DNA from: Chromera velia
Lineage: Eukaryota; Sar; Chromeraceae
Assembly: GCA_018398765.1 (NCBI GenBank)
Contig: JAHBMJ010000013.1
Location: 27,632-59,793 of the forward strand
Direction: 5' to 3'
DNA: 32,162 bases
Position 1 is the stretch's first letter, and the number at the start of each line of letters is the position of its first letter. Positions 22,498-32,162 of the stretch are shown here, piece after piece. The translations under genes were made by a program, and so were the position numbers. The notes under the pieces were generated by a model that was not told the origin of the DNA, ran no database searches, and worked only from the letters and a program-made list of their open reading frames with translations.

Positions 22498-22844
22498 GGG
22501 ACTGAAGGGAGCAAGGGAGGAAAGAAGGAGGGATAGTAGGTGAACGGTTTGGCAGGAGTCAACTGCGGACAAATACGGCTGGGGCGTTGATCGATTGACA
22601 CAGCAGCTCGAATAAGAAGATCCTCAGACGAAACGACGTATGTGGTGGAAAAGAGGCACAAGCAGATCGATGCACAATGTGTATCTGAAGCTTTCACGGA
22701 GATCTCTCTAACAGCCCGTGCTCTCTTGTTGCCAGCCTCCCACTTGAGTATGCAGCCTGGCTTCAGTTCAAGCCCGAATGTCTCCGATATGTCTCCGATT
22801 ATTAGTCGTCTCCAATAGTCGCCCATGGTTGATGTCGGTTGCAT
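22491..22844 (-). CDS. Hypothetical small protein, 117 residues
   Basis: Unrecognised. An uninterrupted frame starts at an ATG at 22844 and reads like a natural protein in its first half (MGDYWRRLIIGDISETFGLE, then LKPGCILKWEAGNK). It becomes Pro-rich at the end. It is tail-to-tail with the membrane J-protein gene, overlapping its stop codon by a few bases, and head-to-head with the Argonaute-like fragment about 150 bases away. It could be a chance frame or a single exon of a longer gene. Confidence 0.25.
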   Translation of the reverse strand: MQPTSTMGDYWRRLIIGDISETFGLELKPGCILKWEAGNKRARAVREISVKASDTHCASICLCLFSTTYVVSSEDLLIRAAVSIDQRPSRICPQLTPAKPFTYYPSFFPPLLPSVPQ

Positions 22845-22993
22845 GGTAGCTGATATGCCTCCGCAGCTTTAGCATTGTACACTCGTTACTGCCTGTTTCT
22901 TTGATCGTCCGTATCAGCACAATCGGCTAAAAGAGTCCTCTTTCGAGACTTCCATTGTCAGCCAGTCGGGTGGTGCCCGTCTCCCTTCTCTGT

Positions 22994-24242
22994 ATGAAAA
23001 TGACCGCGCAGAGACCTCGATACGGAGAGGCAGCGAGTGTGTTCGCCGTACGAACAAACTACCGTCCAATTCATTTGCGTAAGGCGTACGGGGTGGTCCA
23101 TATCTGCCATGTTATTGTCGAACCAGATTTTCCGGTTGGTCAGCTGTTCATCGAATTTCCGGCTGACAAGCAGACTGAAACTCACCTCACGTCTCCTTTC
23201 GATTCCATCTTATTTGGCCTTCCTCTTTTGGTTGATCTCCCCATAGAACAGCTTCTCAGTCCTCTTTCTTGCTACCATTTCTTCTGTTGGCGTTCCACCT
23301 GTGCACTATTTGCCGCTTCGCCTTTGTGAGCCCAAAGTCTCCCTATGTGCTGTCTCCTCATGCATGCATTGTCAAAGACAAACGGTGGCTCCTTTTTCAT
23401 AACTCGATCGTGGCATCCTTGCCTGGTACCTAAGTCCCTCACACTGATGCAAATATCAATTTGTCTCGGCCATGATCTTCATTTTTTCTCTGATGATGCG
23501 CTGTGATGATCGTTCCCATCTTTTTTGAATAACTACAGTCAACGGTGTGCTCTCTACATTGCAAGAGTCTGCAGGAAGAAGGTCGAGGTCGGAGGATCGA
23601 CTTCGACTTCGTCGAGCAAAACAAGCAGGACCTTATGTTAGCGGCTTTCCTGCCATTCTCAGACCTCATCTGCACAGGCAACACGGCCTATGTCTTGGGC
23701 CGGGATCTTGATAACGAAGACTTGTTTCGTGGATTCCCTGTCGTGCCAAACAGAGTCAGTCATCGCGCAATCAGGACACACAAAAAGTGCACATACTGAA
23801 GAGAAACGGGACATCAAATGAATCGTAGCAATGATTATCTGTATCGCGTCTCAGCAGTTCCTCACCACGGAGAAGAAAAACTGCCACATAGAGGCGGCCA
23901 GCATCCGAGCTCCTTGCAAAAAACTTTCTCGCATTTTCTCGCCCTCTGTTCCCCTTCCTGCCTGCAGACGGTTGCACTCTATGGTGATTACCTAGGTGAT
24001 TACGGAGGGTCGGTATATTCTTCTGAGTCTGTTCAATGTGTTTTCCATTCCTCGCATCTGGGTCCATCTCCTCCGCTTTCTTTTTTCACGCTTTCTACGG
24101 AATCCTTCTCCAGCTTGTCTCTCGTGCTTTCAGCACACCCACAACTGAACAGACAAAATGCTCCGTGACAGCCTGTCCTAAAGCACATCCAGAGAAGCCC
24201 GATTCCACGACTCCCAGTGTAAGTATACTTTGTAAAGACTGA
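22994..24242 (+). pseudogene. Isolated Argonaute N-terminal-like fragment
   Basis: From the ATG at 22997 the frame reads RPRYGEAASVFAVRTNYRPI, then GVVHICHVIVEPDFP. This resembles the start of Argonaute/Piwi proteins, which typically show RPxxGT, a V-x-TN-hydrophobic strand, then a Y/H-x-Y-x-V-x-I-x-P strand. A second exon-like frame (about 23545-23760) has DFVEQNKQDLMLAAFLPFSD and NTAYVLGRDL, reminiscent of the conserved F-DG-x-x-L-Y region of the N domain. Weak exon-like pieces follow near 23967 and 24145. No PAZ, MID or PIWI sequence is seen downstream, where the DNA becomes AT-rich. The exact splice sites are unresolved. It may be a truncated gene, a pseudogene, or an N-domain-only protein. 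Confidence 0.35.
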
Positions 24243-27200
24243 GTCTCACTGAGAAGCTGAAGCGCCCCTTTCAACTTTCATATGCAGAGAAGATCGCCAT
24301 CAGACTTGACGTGTCAGGATCGAATGGAAGTATAAGAGTTTTAGTAAAATCAATTTGAGTGTTTTATGAACTTTAATGGGAGAGAAATAAAAAACTAAAC
24401 AAAGTTAGGCTTTCAAATGAAAAACTTAGAATTTCACATTAGGTTTTAACATAATTGCTTAAGAGACAAGTACTGTATTCGCAAGATTTTTGAATCATTT
24501 TTTACAAATCTGGTGACTGAGAATTGATGCCGCTCACTTGTATAAAAAATCAGCTTATGATGCCGACTAGTTCATGATTTACATCTAGATTGGCTTTCAA
24601 ATTATATAGTGATACGTAAACGGTATAACTTTAGTTTATAAGCCTTTCAACTAATTAAGCAGTTGATCGAATAATTCGAATCTGCTCCGCGATTCTCCGA
24701 ATAGTAATGCCGCTAGTTCTGCGGTCAATAAATAGTATGAACACATGTTTCGATCTAGACAGTTAGTGCATGATGATGATCATCAGTTATAGTTAAAGTT
24801 GGTATCATTCCTCAGTATTATTCAACTTGAATCATGGACTTGATAGAAATTAACATAGAATTAAGTGAATGAAGAACATATGAACTATTCAATTATAGGC
24901 TTTTCTTACATCGATATTTATTCTAGTATTTATTTTTACACATATTTTTTTAAAATGCAGCTAGCCAGACATGAATCACATGATAAGAGAAGAATTGATT
25001 AATCGAAAAAAGGGATTTGAATTGGGACACCGAAAGTATCCACAGGATACATGCATGCATGTACATGCATGGATGCTTCTGTGCATTGCAAGATTCGCAA
25101 CCATGCGTCACTGAGACAATCAGTCAATCATTCATTCAGTCATACTCATTTGGATCGAGTAAGCGAGTAGGTACATGCATGAAAGGAGACGGAGAAGAAG
25201 AAGAAGGAGAAGTACACAGTCAAACTGACCAGAAGAAAAGAGGTGAAACAATGCTTGCTTGCAGGAGCTTACGCGGACTGACAAAAGCCCAGACGTCAGC
25301 ACTTGGCGGTCAGCTTGCCCGCATGTAGATGAGTGAGAAGAAGAGAAGATGGTTGAAAGTTGGCTTGAAGGAGACCTTTGAGTTCAAATAGAAGGAGAAA
25401 AAAGAGGGGAGAAACGGGGGAACGTCGATCCACTGACTGACAGCAGCTACTCGGCTGCAAACGAGAAGAGAAGAGAACACATGACCATTTCTTTCGATCT
25501 CCCCATATCAATCAGCCAATCAATAGATCAATGAAAGAATGTGTGTGTGTAAGTAAACTTGTTGAAGGTCCATTCGAGGAGTGAATCCATCATCAGTCAT
25601 CAGTCTTTGTCCCTCCCTCCTACTCCCACTTTCTTTCTGCTCTCCAGACACACACAGAGGAGCGACAATCGAAAAAGGCACGAAAAAGAAGAGAGGAAGG
25701 TGGAGAAATAATTCAAAGTCGGAGGGGGGGGGGGAAGGAAACGAGTGAAGGCAGGAGGGAGGGAAGCGCGAACGGATTAAGTAAATTCAGAGGCAGACGG
25801 TGATCTCTTCAAAGGGGCACGGAGAAGGAAGGAAAGAAAACAGGGAAGGAGACCGTCTGCGTCAGACAGTGCAGACACACAAACACTGACACACACACGC
25901 ATGAAAGACATGGGCGCCTGCACCAACGCATGCGCACACGTCCACGCATACTCTTTTTCCTTCTCTTCTCGTTCTCTGTCTTTCTAACATTCTGGTCTCG
26001 CCTCTTCTTTTTCATCTTTTCTCTCTTGCATAGATGACAGCCACGAACCTGACGCACGCACACGAAAGAATGAACACAAGCCAAGATGTCGACAAAGTAT
26101 CAAGAGTCACCAAGAAGCACGAACCCCCCCCCCGTGGCCCTTTCGCCCCCCCTCCTTGAACAACAAACACGGTTGATCGGTCTACAAAAAGACGACCTAA
26201 CGAAGAAATGAAACTGTCGGTTTCTCTCCACGTCAGTCATCCAAGTCATCTGCTTATTCGCTTGCTGTGCTGTCAGCTGAAGAGAAAAAAAAAAGAAAGA
26301 CGGACAACGAGCCGACGTCCGTCTCCTCAATGCACCTGTTTAGTTTAACCTCTGCCCCAGCCGACAACCTTGCAGACGCAAATCCAACCAAGTAAAAGCA
26401 ACAAACCAAAAGAGCAAAGCCGTTCCCCATCGGAGTGCCAAGTGAGAGAGCCGAAGCCCTTCCCACCGAAAGACACGGAGACAAAAGAAAAGAAAGATAC
26501 AGGCAAAAAAGAATGCAACAGAGTCACCAACCCCCCCCCCGGCCCAACGAGAGAATAATACAGAGAGTGCTGGAGAGGACGCGCACGAGTTGTGCGGTTC
26601 CCTGCCTCTCTACTGACTCATACGACTCCAGCCTCCCCATGAATACCTTCAAACATAACGCCCTACCCCAAAGACAGACCGACAGAAAAACGAGTACGAA
26701 CAAGGTCCACATCGTTAGAGGTGCAAAAGGACGACGGAAAGGAAAAAAGGACGTAAGCCAAGCGTGGGTTTAAAAGGGTTGGAGAGCGGGAGGGAGGAAC
26801 TAAAGGGGTGAGGATAGGAGGAGGACACTGAAAGAAAAAGGCTCTTAACAGTCTCTCACTCATTCCACGTGAATGAACAAAGGAGCGAAGCGAAGGGGAA
26901 GCAGGGAGTAAAACACGCGTTCTGTTTGTTTTGTAGTGGACGGAAGGAAGGAAGCAAAAACGAAATAAAAACAAAAAACAGTCTTTCCTCCTTTCTTTCT
27001 TGTGCTCCCTTGCGCAGTGCAGGTGGGTAGACGATTTAAAAAGAGAAGGACGAGAGAGGAACTTAGGAAAGGAACTGATTGCCCTCCCTGCCCCCCCCCC
27101 CCAAGAGGACCTGATCTCTCTGTCTGACAGACGAAGGGAAGGCGGAAAGAGAAGAAAGCACACCGAGGCGCAAGGATGAAAGGGTGATGAAGGGTGTGAC

Positions 27201-27592
27201 GGTATGACGGAGTTGCACTACGTTGACATGCGGAGAAAGAAGCAAACGTTCATTTGCCTCTTTTCTTTTCTTTGCTTCCTTTCTGTTGTTACACTTTCTT
27301 CTGTCTGTGAAAGGTGACTTTTTGAGTACAAATTACATGGGGTCTTTCTTTCCTACTGTTCTTTCTGTTCGATTTCCTTCCATATTCTTTCTTGCTTCCT
27401 CTCTTTTTGAATTTCCCAGCTTCGTCCACACTTCTCCCCCTTGGACCCGCCTCCCTTTTCATCTCCTTCCTTCCTTCCTTCCTTCCACTCTTGCATAATT
27501 CCCTTTCTTCCCAACCATCCTCCAGGTAGTGAAACAAACAAACGACAAACCGCAAGACAGAGAGGCAGAGCGTCAGACTGACACACTGATTC
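24243..27592. other. Long stretch without a recognised gene
   Basis: 24300-25000 is AT-rich with stops in all frames. 25000-25100 has a TGCATGCA cluster. 25150-27250 is strongly GA-rich on the plus strand (so CT-rich on the minus strand) with A, C and G homopolymer runs, and 27240-27500 flips to CT-rich. Frames of up to about 165 codons exist but show only low-complexity Ser/Phe/Leu or Lys/Arg/Glu composition. The right end should hold the 3' untranslated region of the CAF1 gene. Confidence 0.5.
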
Positions 27593-29180
27593 TTAGCCTG
27601 ACGGCCCTCCGGCTGTCGCCATAGTTCCCCCGTCCCCCCCACCTCCATTCACAAGCCCTGAGCCGGGGCCCAACGCTAGTTGAGGCAAGAGCGACACTCC
27701 CCCCCTTCCTCCGGGGTGACCATGGACCCCGCCGCCGGGGCCCCCCTGAAGTGGCCCGACGGCTCCAAGTCCGCCCCCCCCCCTTCCCCCCCCCACGCCA
27801 TCATCCATGCCAACTCCAATACCGGCACCCAGCTGGAGACCAGCAAGGTTAACACCCCCTCCGCCATTTCCTACCCCGCCTCCCCCATGAGCAGAGCTGG
27901 CCCCTCCACTTCCACGGACCCCGGCAGAGGGCCCCCACCCGGACCCATCGGACAGGGCTCCCCCGGAGGACCGCAACTCAGGCCCAAACGCGCCAAACGC
28001 AGGCGGAAGACCTCCGGGACCTACCCCGACTCCCAATCCTAGGTGGTGAGAGTGGGATGGACCCGGACTGGCTCCATGGGTAAAGGAGTGGGAGTGACCT
28101 AAACCCAAAGGAGGCACGAAACCATCAGAACCCCCTACTACGCTATGAGCGTGGCCCCCTCCGTGAACACCGTTGGGCATGCCGGAGCTCCCTGGGCCCA
28201 CCCCATTCTGGCTGGGTCCATCTGGTCCCTCCACACCAATCTCCCCTCCGGGCAATTGACCTGTGGTCCACATGAAGTGATATCCCCCCCCGGCGCCTTG
28301 ACCGGGCTGACCTCCCGACCCCCCCACAGCACTCCCGGGGGGGCCCTGGCCAGACTGCTGCTGGTTACTGGCTCCCGAGGACTGGTTTTGAGGGGGGATC
28401 AGGTGGGGGTGGGGGACTGTGGCGACCTCAATGGGTGCCATGCTCATCGGCTGAACGTTGGCCAGAGACGGACCAAGACCGTAGATGATCCCGGAAAACT
28501 TAGAATCGTCAATCTGGTTGTCAAAGTACGTAGCCATCAAACGGAAGAAGGTGCGACACGTCACCAGCGAGTCACTGCCAGCCTGGTGCTGGGGCCCTAC
28601 CCTTTCAACCTGAATGTGAACAGAAGAATAAGGGGCACAAATGTTTGTTTATACACCCGAAGATATCATGGTGTAATGCCACATCCGTCAAGGTTCGATC
28701 TCCAAAATCAACCCGAAACAGACTTCTCTCTCTCTCTCACAGACACACGCACACACATTCACAGAACAATCTTGAAGAAGACCGCTAAATGCTTACACCG
28801 CCATAGAAAAAAGAACGTCGAGCGCGAATGTACAGAGCAACGCCAGCACCCCCCCAATCTTTCCCCGACTATCAAGCCAGCAAGAACAACGTACCGCGAG
28901 ATGTTCAGCTATTCTTTGCAGAGAGGCCCCCCCCGTCAGCTTCAAATTCTCCGCAGACCTGCACAAGCACAAGCGCAAGCGCAAGCAGAGATGCGTTCCA
29001 ACAGTCCAGCATTTCCAACAGTAAAATACGTTTCAGAGCACGCACACGCACACACACATAGAAACACATATACACACGCACTCGCACAAGCGCGCGCACA
29101 CATACACACATATACACACGCACTCGCACAAGCGCGCGCACACATACACACGCACGCAAGCACACTCACACGCGCGCGCG

Positions 29181-29222
<42 letters not shown>

Positions 29223-29262
29223 ACACTCACACACACGCACTCACACACACGCACTCACACAC

Positions 29263-29300
<38 letters not shown>

Positions 29301-31343
29301 AAACATACTCACAAACTCAAACACATGCATCTCACACAGAGCGGCTGTTAAGCGGAAAGAAAGAGAGCCCAGCATTCCAGGAAGGCGGGAGGGAAACAGG
29401 CGGGCATGAGCACCGACAAAAACAGACAGTGAGTCCTGCACAGCCTGCAGCCAGCCTGCCGACCAACGTACCTGAGGAGAAATTTGATGTCATACAGAGC
29501 GGGAAAGTAGTCGTGCAGGAGATCAAAAAACGTATTTTCTCGTTCGGGGAGTGATGTGCATGTGAGCAGCTTGAGGAGGTACCCAAAGTCATAAGACCCG
29601 TGGAACGAAATCCACTTCACCTCGTCGTTCATCACCAAACCACTCGCCATGATCAACTCCCCAAAGTCCACCACCTCCACACCCTTCTCCTGATGTTTCT
29701 CGAAGTCAATGCCTGACTGCTTCAAGAACTCAATCGAATCCTGGGCGTACATGTCCCGTCTGCACAGATTCAATAAAACAGTCAAGAGAAAAGAGGTCAA
29801 CCCCTGTGTACCTCTGCAAAGCTCTACAAAATCCTCCAGGCATATGTCCCATGGGAAGAAGGAAAGGGCCCACAAACACAAACGGCATCAGCGAGGGCTA
29901 TCCTTCGGCCCCTGAGAAGAAGTGTTCACAGGTGTCAAAGCGAATACGAATGCATACTCAACTTCACAGACTCTCACAAGAATCCTTCTCTACGCAGAGG
30001 AATGCGACCATGTGCCATGCTTCACAAATGAACACATGCATGAGTACACACAAACACGGCCCATCCGAAACTTCAACGGTGAATGATCAATCATTCATTC
30101 ATTCATTCATTCACACATATTAAGTAATACATGCACTCAAGCACACGGATACGCACACAGCCATCATGAATACAACTGATACACACACCAGACAGAAGAC
30201 CAACCCACCCCAGGTCAAACTTGAAATTGAACTGCCATGTGGAGATGCCGGGTGCCTCGTTGCCGTGAGAGTCTGCGAACGTCAGACCGAGCTGAATCAC
30301 CTTCAGCAGGTCCACGTTGCACTTTACCGTCTGGTAGTTGTACTCTCCTCGGCCATCGAAGTTTCCGGTTGGGCGGGCAACAATACCGGGAAACTCCGTG
30401 TCCTGCGGGAAGGCAAGCATCAATAAAACAGCAACGGAACTGATTGGTCTGATTTCTTTTGATCCGTCACGCAAACTTTGAGGCTCACTTATTTACGATG
30501 TTAATGCGGTTCTTGCACCATATGGGTGATTCCCTTCAATTCTCGGAATGCCAAATTCTCTGACTCTCAGAGAATCAACTTCGCTTTCTTGCCCTGCCTG
30601 CCCTTCTGTGTGTTTTCGTTTGCGAACGAGTTTTTTGCCTGTCAGGCACGCGTACGTATTTTCCACCACATGATCCTACGCGCACTCTCACCTTCTCAGA
30701 CCCACCAAGCTAGTTTCCAACCACAAGAAGCACACTCATAGAACCACGAGCAAGCAAACGAAAAAAGAGAGGATTGGAGAGAGAGCAAGCTGGAAGGCAA
30801 GTAGGCAGGGGTCCAGGCAAACAGGCAGATAGACAGGCAGGCAGGCAGGCAGACGCGGGCGGTTCAACGCTAGAAGAGGGGCAGAAAGCCAGGCAGCCGA
30901 CGAAAAAGGGGGGAAAGGCGAAGGGCAAACAGGTCAAGGAGCAAAAAAGCAGACACCATATCAGTGCCGCGTCACCATAGGAGAAGCAGCAGGGCAGGAA
31001 GAGAGGCACTTTCGCAGCATAGAAACACAGCAGACACCTTCCGAAAGAGAGGAGCATGGACCCAAATAGGCATGGTGTGGGTGCATCATGCCAAAAGAAT
31101 GGAAGAGGAGGTGTATACCACTGCACCCCAGTAATTACGTAGTAAGCTGGCTATGGTACAAGGCACACACCCAAAGCAGTCACAGGCCTCCGGGCCATGA
31201 AGAGAGGGTCAAACAGACGAACTGACCATGGCAATGTATGGATACTTGTCCACAATGTCACGGATTCTCTCGAACTCCTCCTGTAGGTTGTCCGCCCATA
31301 CCTCCCTTATCTGCCTCTTCGATGTTTGTACGAAGCCATTCAT
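27593..31343 (-). CDS. CAF1/CNOT7-type CCR4-NOT deadenylase
   Basis: Five minus-strand exons: 31227-31343, 30209-30402, 29472-29759, 28895-28958 and 27593-28609, coding for 559 residues with matching phases at all junctions. It is a DEDD-family 3'-5' exonuclease that shortens poly(A) tails as part of CCR4-NOT. It starts with [20 protein letters not shown]. The catalytic residues are all visible: Asp40 and Glu42 in MDTEFPG, Asp161 in [11 protein letters not shown], and His229 and Asp234 in QHQAGSDSL. The spacing up to Asp161 equals that of human CNOT7 and is then offset by four residues. The 64-nt exon 4 ([19 protein letters not shown]) is needed to complete the fold. The usual protein is about 285 residues; the last exon adds roughly 275 residues rich in Gly, Pro, Ser and His, with repeated Gly-His words, likely disordered. 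Confidence 0.92.
29040..29330. repeat. CA/CG-rich dinucleotide tract in CAF1 intron 3
   Basis: Runs of CA with CACGCACTCGCACAAGCGCG-type units duplicated around 29076 and 29118, a CG run at about 29170-29190 and further CA runs. It lies within the intron 28959-29471. Frames rich in Cys-Val or His-Thr through it are repeat products. Confidence 0.9.
30796..30854. repeat. CAGG tetranucleotide tract in CAF1 intron 1
   Basis: Imperfect CAGG/CAGA units inside the intron 30403-31226. Confidence 0.85.
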
Positions 31344-31977
31344 CTTCCTTCCTTCGTTCTTCTGTTTTGCTCTTCTCCTTTGTTATGAGGGGAAGAAAGC
31401 GGCTTGGCTAAGCACAAACAGAGCACGAAAGAAACGAAACGCCTTCCATTCCTACGTGATCAACATGATCGATTGGTAGATTGATACGAAAACAAAGCAA
31501 GATGATTGATGATCGAAAGGTTAGGCTCTCAGCGCCTTCAGTGTGGCCTGCACGACAGCATTTTGAGAGGTCGGGGAAGTCACACAGGAACAGTGAGTCA
31601 CTGGTACGTAGATTGCTGTGGTGTGTACGTTCGTATACGTTCTGATGTAGTGAGAAGGCAAGATCAAGGGTTTAGAAGGGGAAGCCAAGGAAGGGCAGTT
31701 GTGGTTGGTGAAGGCCGGGTTGAGCACCGCAGAATTTCGTTCAGAGCCCTCGGCCCCGGAAATTTTCGCACACAAGAGCGATTTCTCCTTTTCCGATTTT
31801 CGGAATGCTCGCACGGAGAAGCCACTCGGGTGGCACACAAATTTTATCCTGCATGCCGCGGACCGCTTTTGCTCCTGCAGGGAGCGAAGCGCGCCATGCA
31901 AACAGAATATCTCACTAAAGTTTTTCTGAAGTGGTCCCGCAAAGAGATTTTTCCAAAGCTCGTCTCTTTCCGGGGCC
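31344..31977. other. Between CAF1 and the next minus-strand gene
   Basis: This should hold the CAF1 5' untranslated region and promoter. A minus-strand frame from 32078 to 31521 crosses it (TTFASILNRAARDALEAP in its first part) and may be an alternative continuation of the gene entering from the right. Its second half has no clear protein character. Confidence 0.35.
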
Positions 31978-32160
31978 TCAAGCGCGTCCCTCGCAGCACG
32001 ATTCAAGATCGAGGCAAAGGTTGTCATCAGAGGGAGACAGAATGAGAATGTGACGAAGACACAACTGGATGTATGCATCTGCCATGCAGTTGTGAGCTTT
32101 CTCTCTGTGATCTTTGTGGTATTGAACCGTCAGACAGTCTTTGAACAGCTCGACACGCGC
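31978..32160 (-). CDS. 3' end of an unidentified minus-strand gene (partial)
   Basis: The gene enters from the right edge. The frame reads VELFKDCLTVQYHKDHREKA, then HNCMADAYIQLCLRH, which has the look of a real helical protein segment, and continues to a TGA at 31978-31980. The last 25 residues may be intron sequence read through: a possible donor (GTCTTC or GTCACA) lies just after the AYIQL codons, and another minus-strand frame is open beyond. The product is not recognised. Confidence 0.35.
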   Translation of the reverse strand, partial: ARVELFKDCLTVQYHKDHREKAHNCMADAYIQLCLRHILILSPSDDNLCLDLESCCEGRA

Positions 32161-32162
32161 GC

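Noticed and set aside
24300-25000. Possible second MITE in AT-rich DNA
   Set aside because: I found no convincing inverted ends or flanking duplication by eye.
28145-29554. 469-codon plus-strand frame
   Set aside because: It is antisense to CAF1 exon 5 and runs through the CA-repeat intron. Composition is repeat-driven and the minus strand has clear catalytic motifs.

Overview
This window looks like nuclear DNA of an intron-rich protist. Every convincing gene is split by GT-AG introns of roughly 160-820 nt whose 3' ends often read (pyrimidine)nCTGCAG or TTTGCAG. There are no operons or Shine-Dalgarno sites, microsatellites are abundant, and the recognisable proteins are eukaryotic (MOB4/phocein, CAF1/CNOT7, an HAP5/DPB3-type histone fold). 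Gene style and TGCATGCA clusters would suit an alveolate such as a chromerid alga, but the sequence does not prove a lineage.

Layout. 1-2527: an AT-rich edge, then a small five-exon plus-strand gene for a short, highly charged, coiled-coil-like protein. 2528-8136: mostly repeats, including degenerate 1.2-1.6 kb modules (CAGA tract, exon-like patch, CT tract) repeated about three times plus a fragment, followed by a short exon-like fragment and an AT-rich gap. 8137-10869 (minus): a six-exon histone-fold subunit. 11658-15899 (plus): an eight-exon MOB4/phocein homologue, divergent from the histone-fold gene. 16658-17079: a hAT-like MITE with matching inverted ends and an 8-bp target duplication. 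17914-22497 (plus): a polytopic membrane protein with an HPD J-domain-like segment and a Ser/Thr-rich tail. 22491-24242: a small minus-strand ORF and what looks like an isolated N-terminal piece of an Argonaute. 24243-27592: no gene seen. 27593-31343 (minus): a five-exon CAF1/CNOT7 deadenylase with all catalytic residues. 31978-32160 (minus): the 3' end of an unidentified gene leaving the window.

The exon structures of the four main genes and the small charged protein were rebuilt by hand. In each case the exon lengths sum to a multiple of three and conserved motifs continue across the junctions. Three regulators (histone fold, MOB4, CAF1) each end in one long GC-rich exon that adds a disordered Gly/Pro or Gly/His/Pro tail of 200-275 residues to an otherwise ordinary domain. 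Apart from general gene regulation (chromatin, kinase scaffolding, mRNA decay) I see no evidence that neighbouring genes form one pathway.
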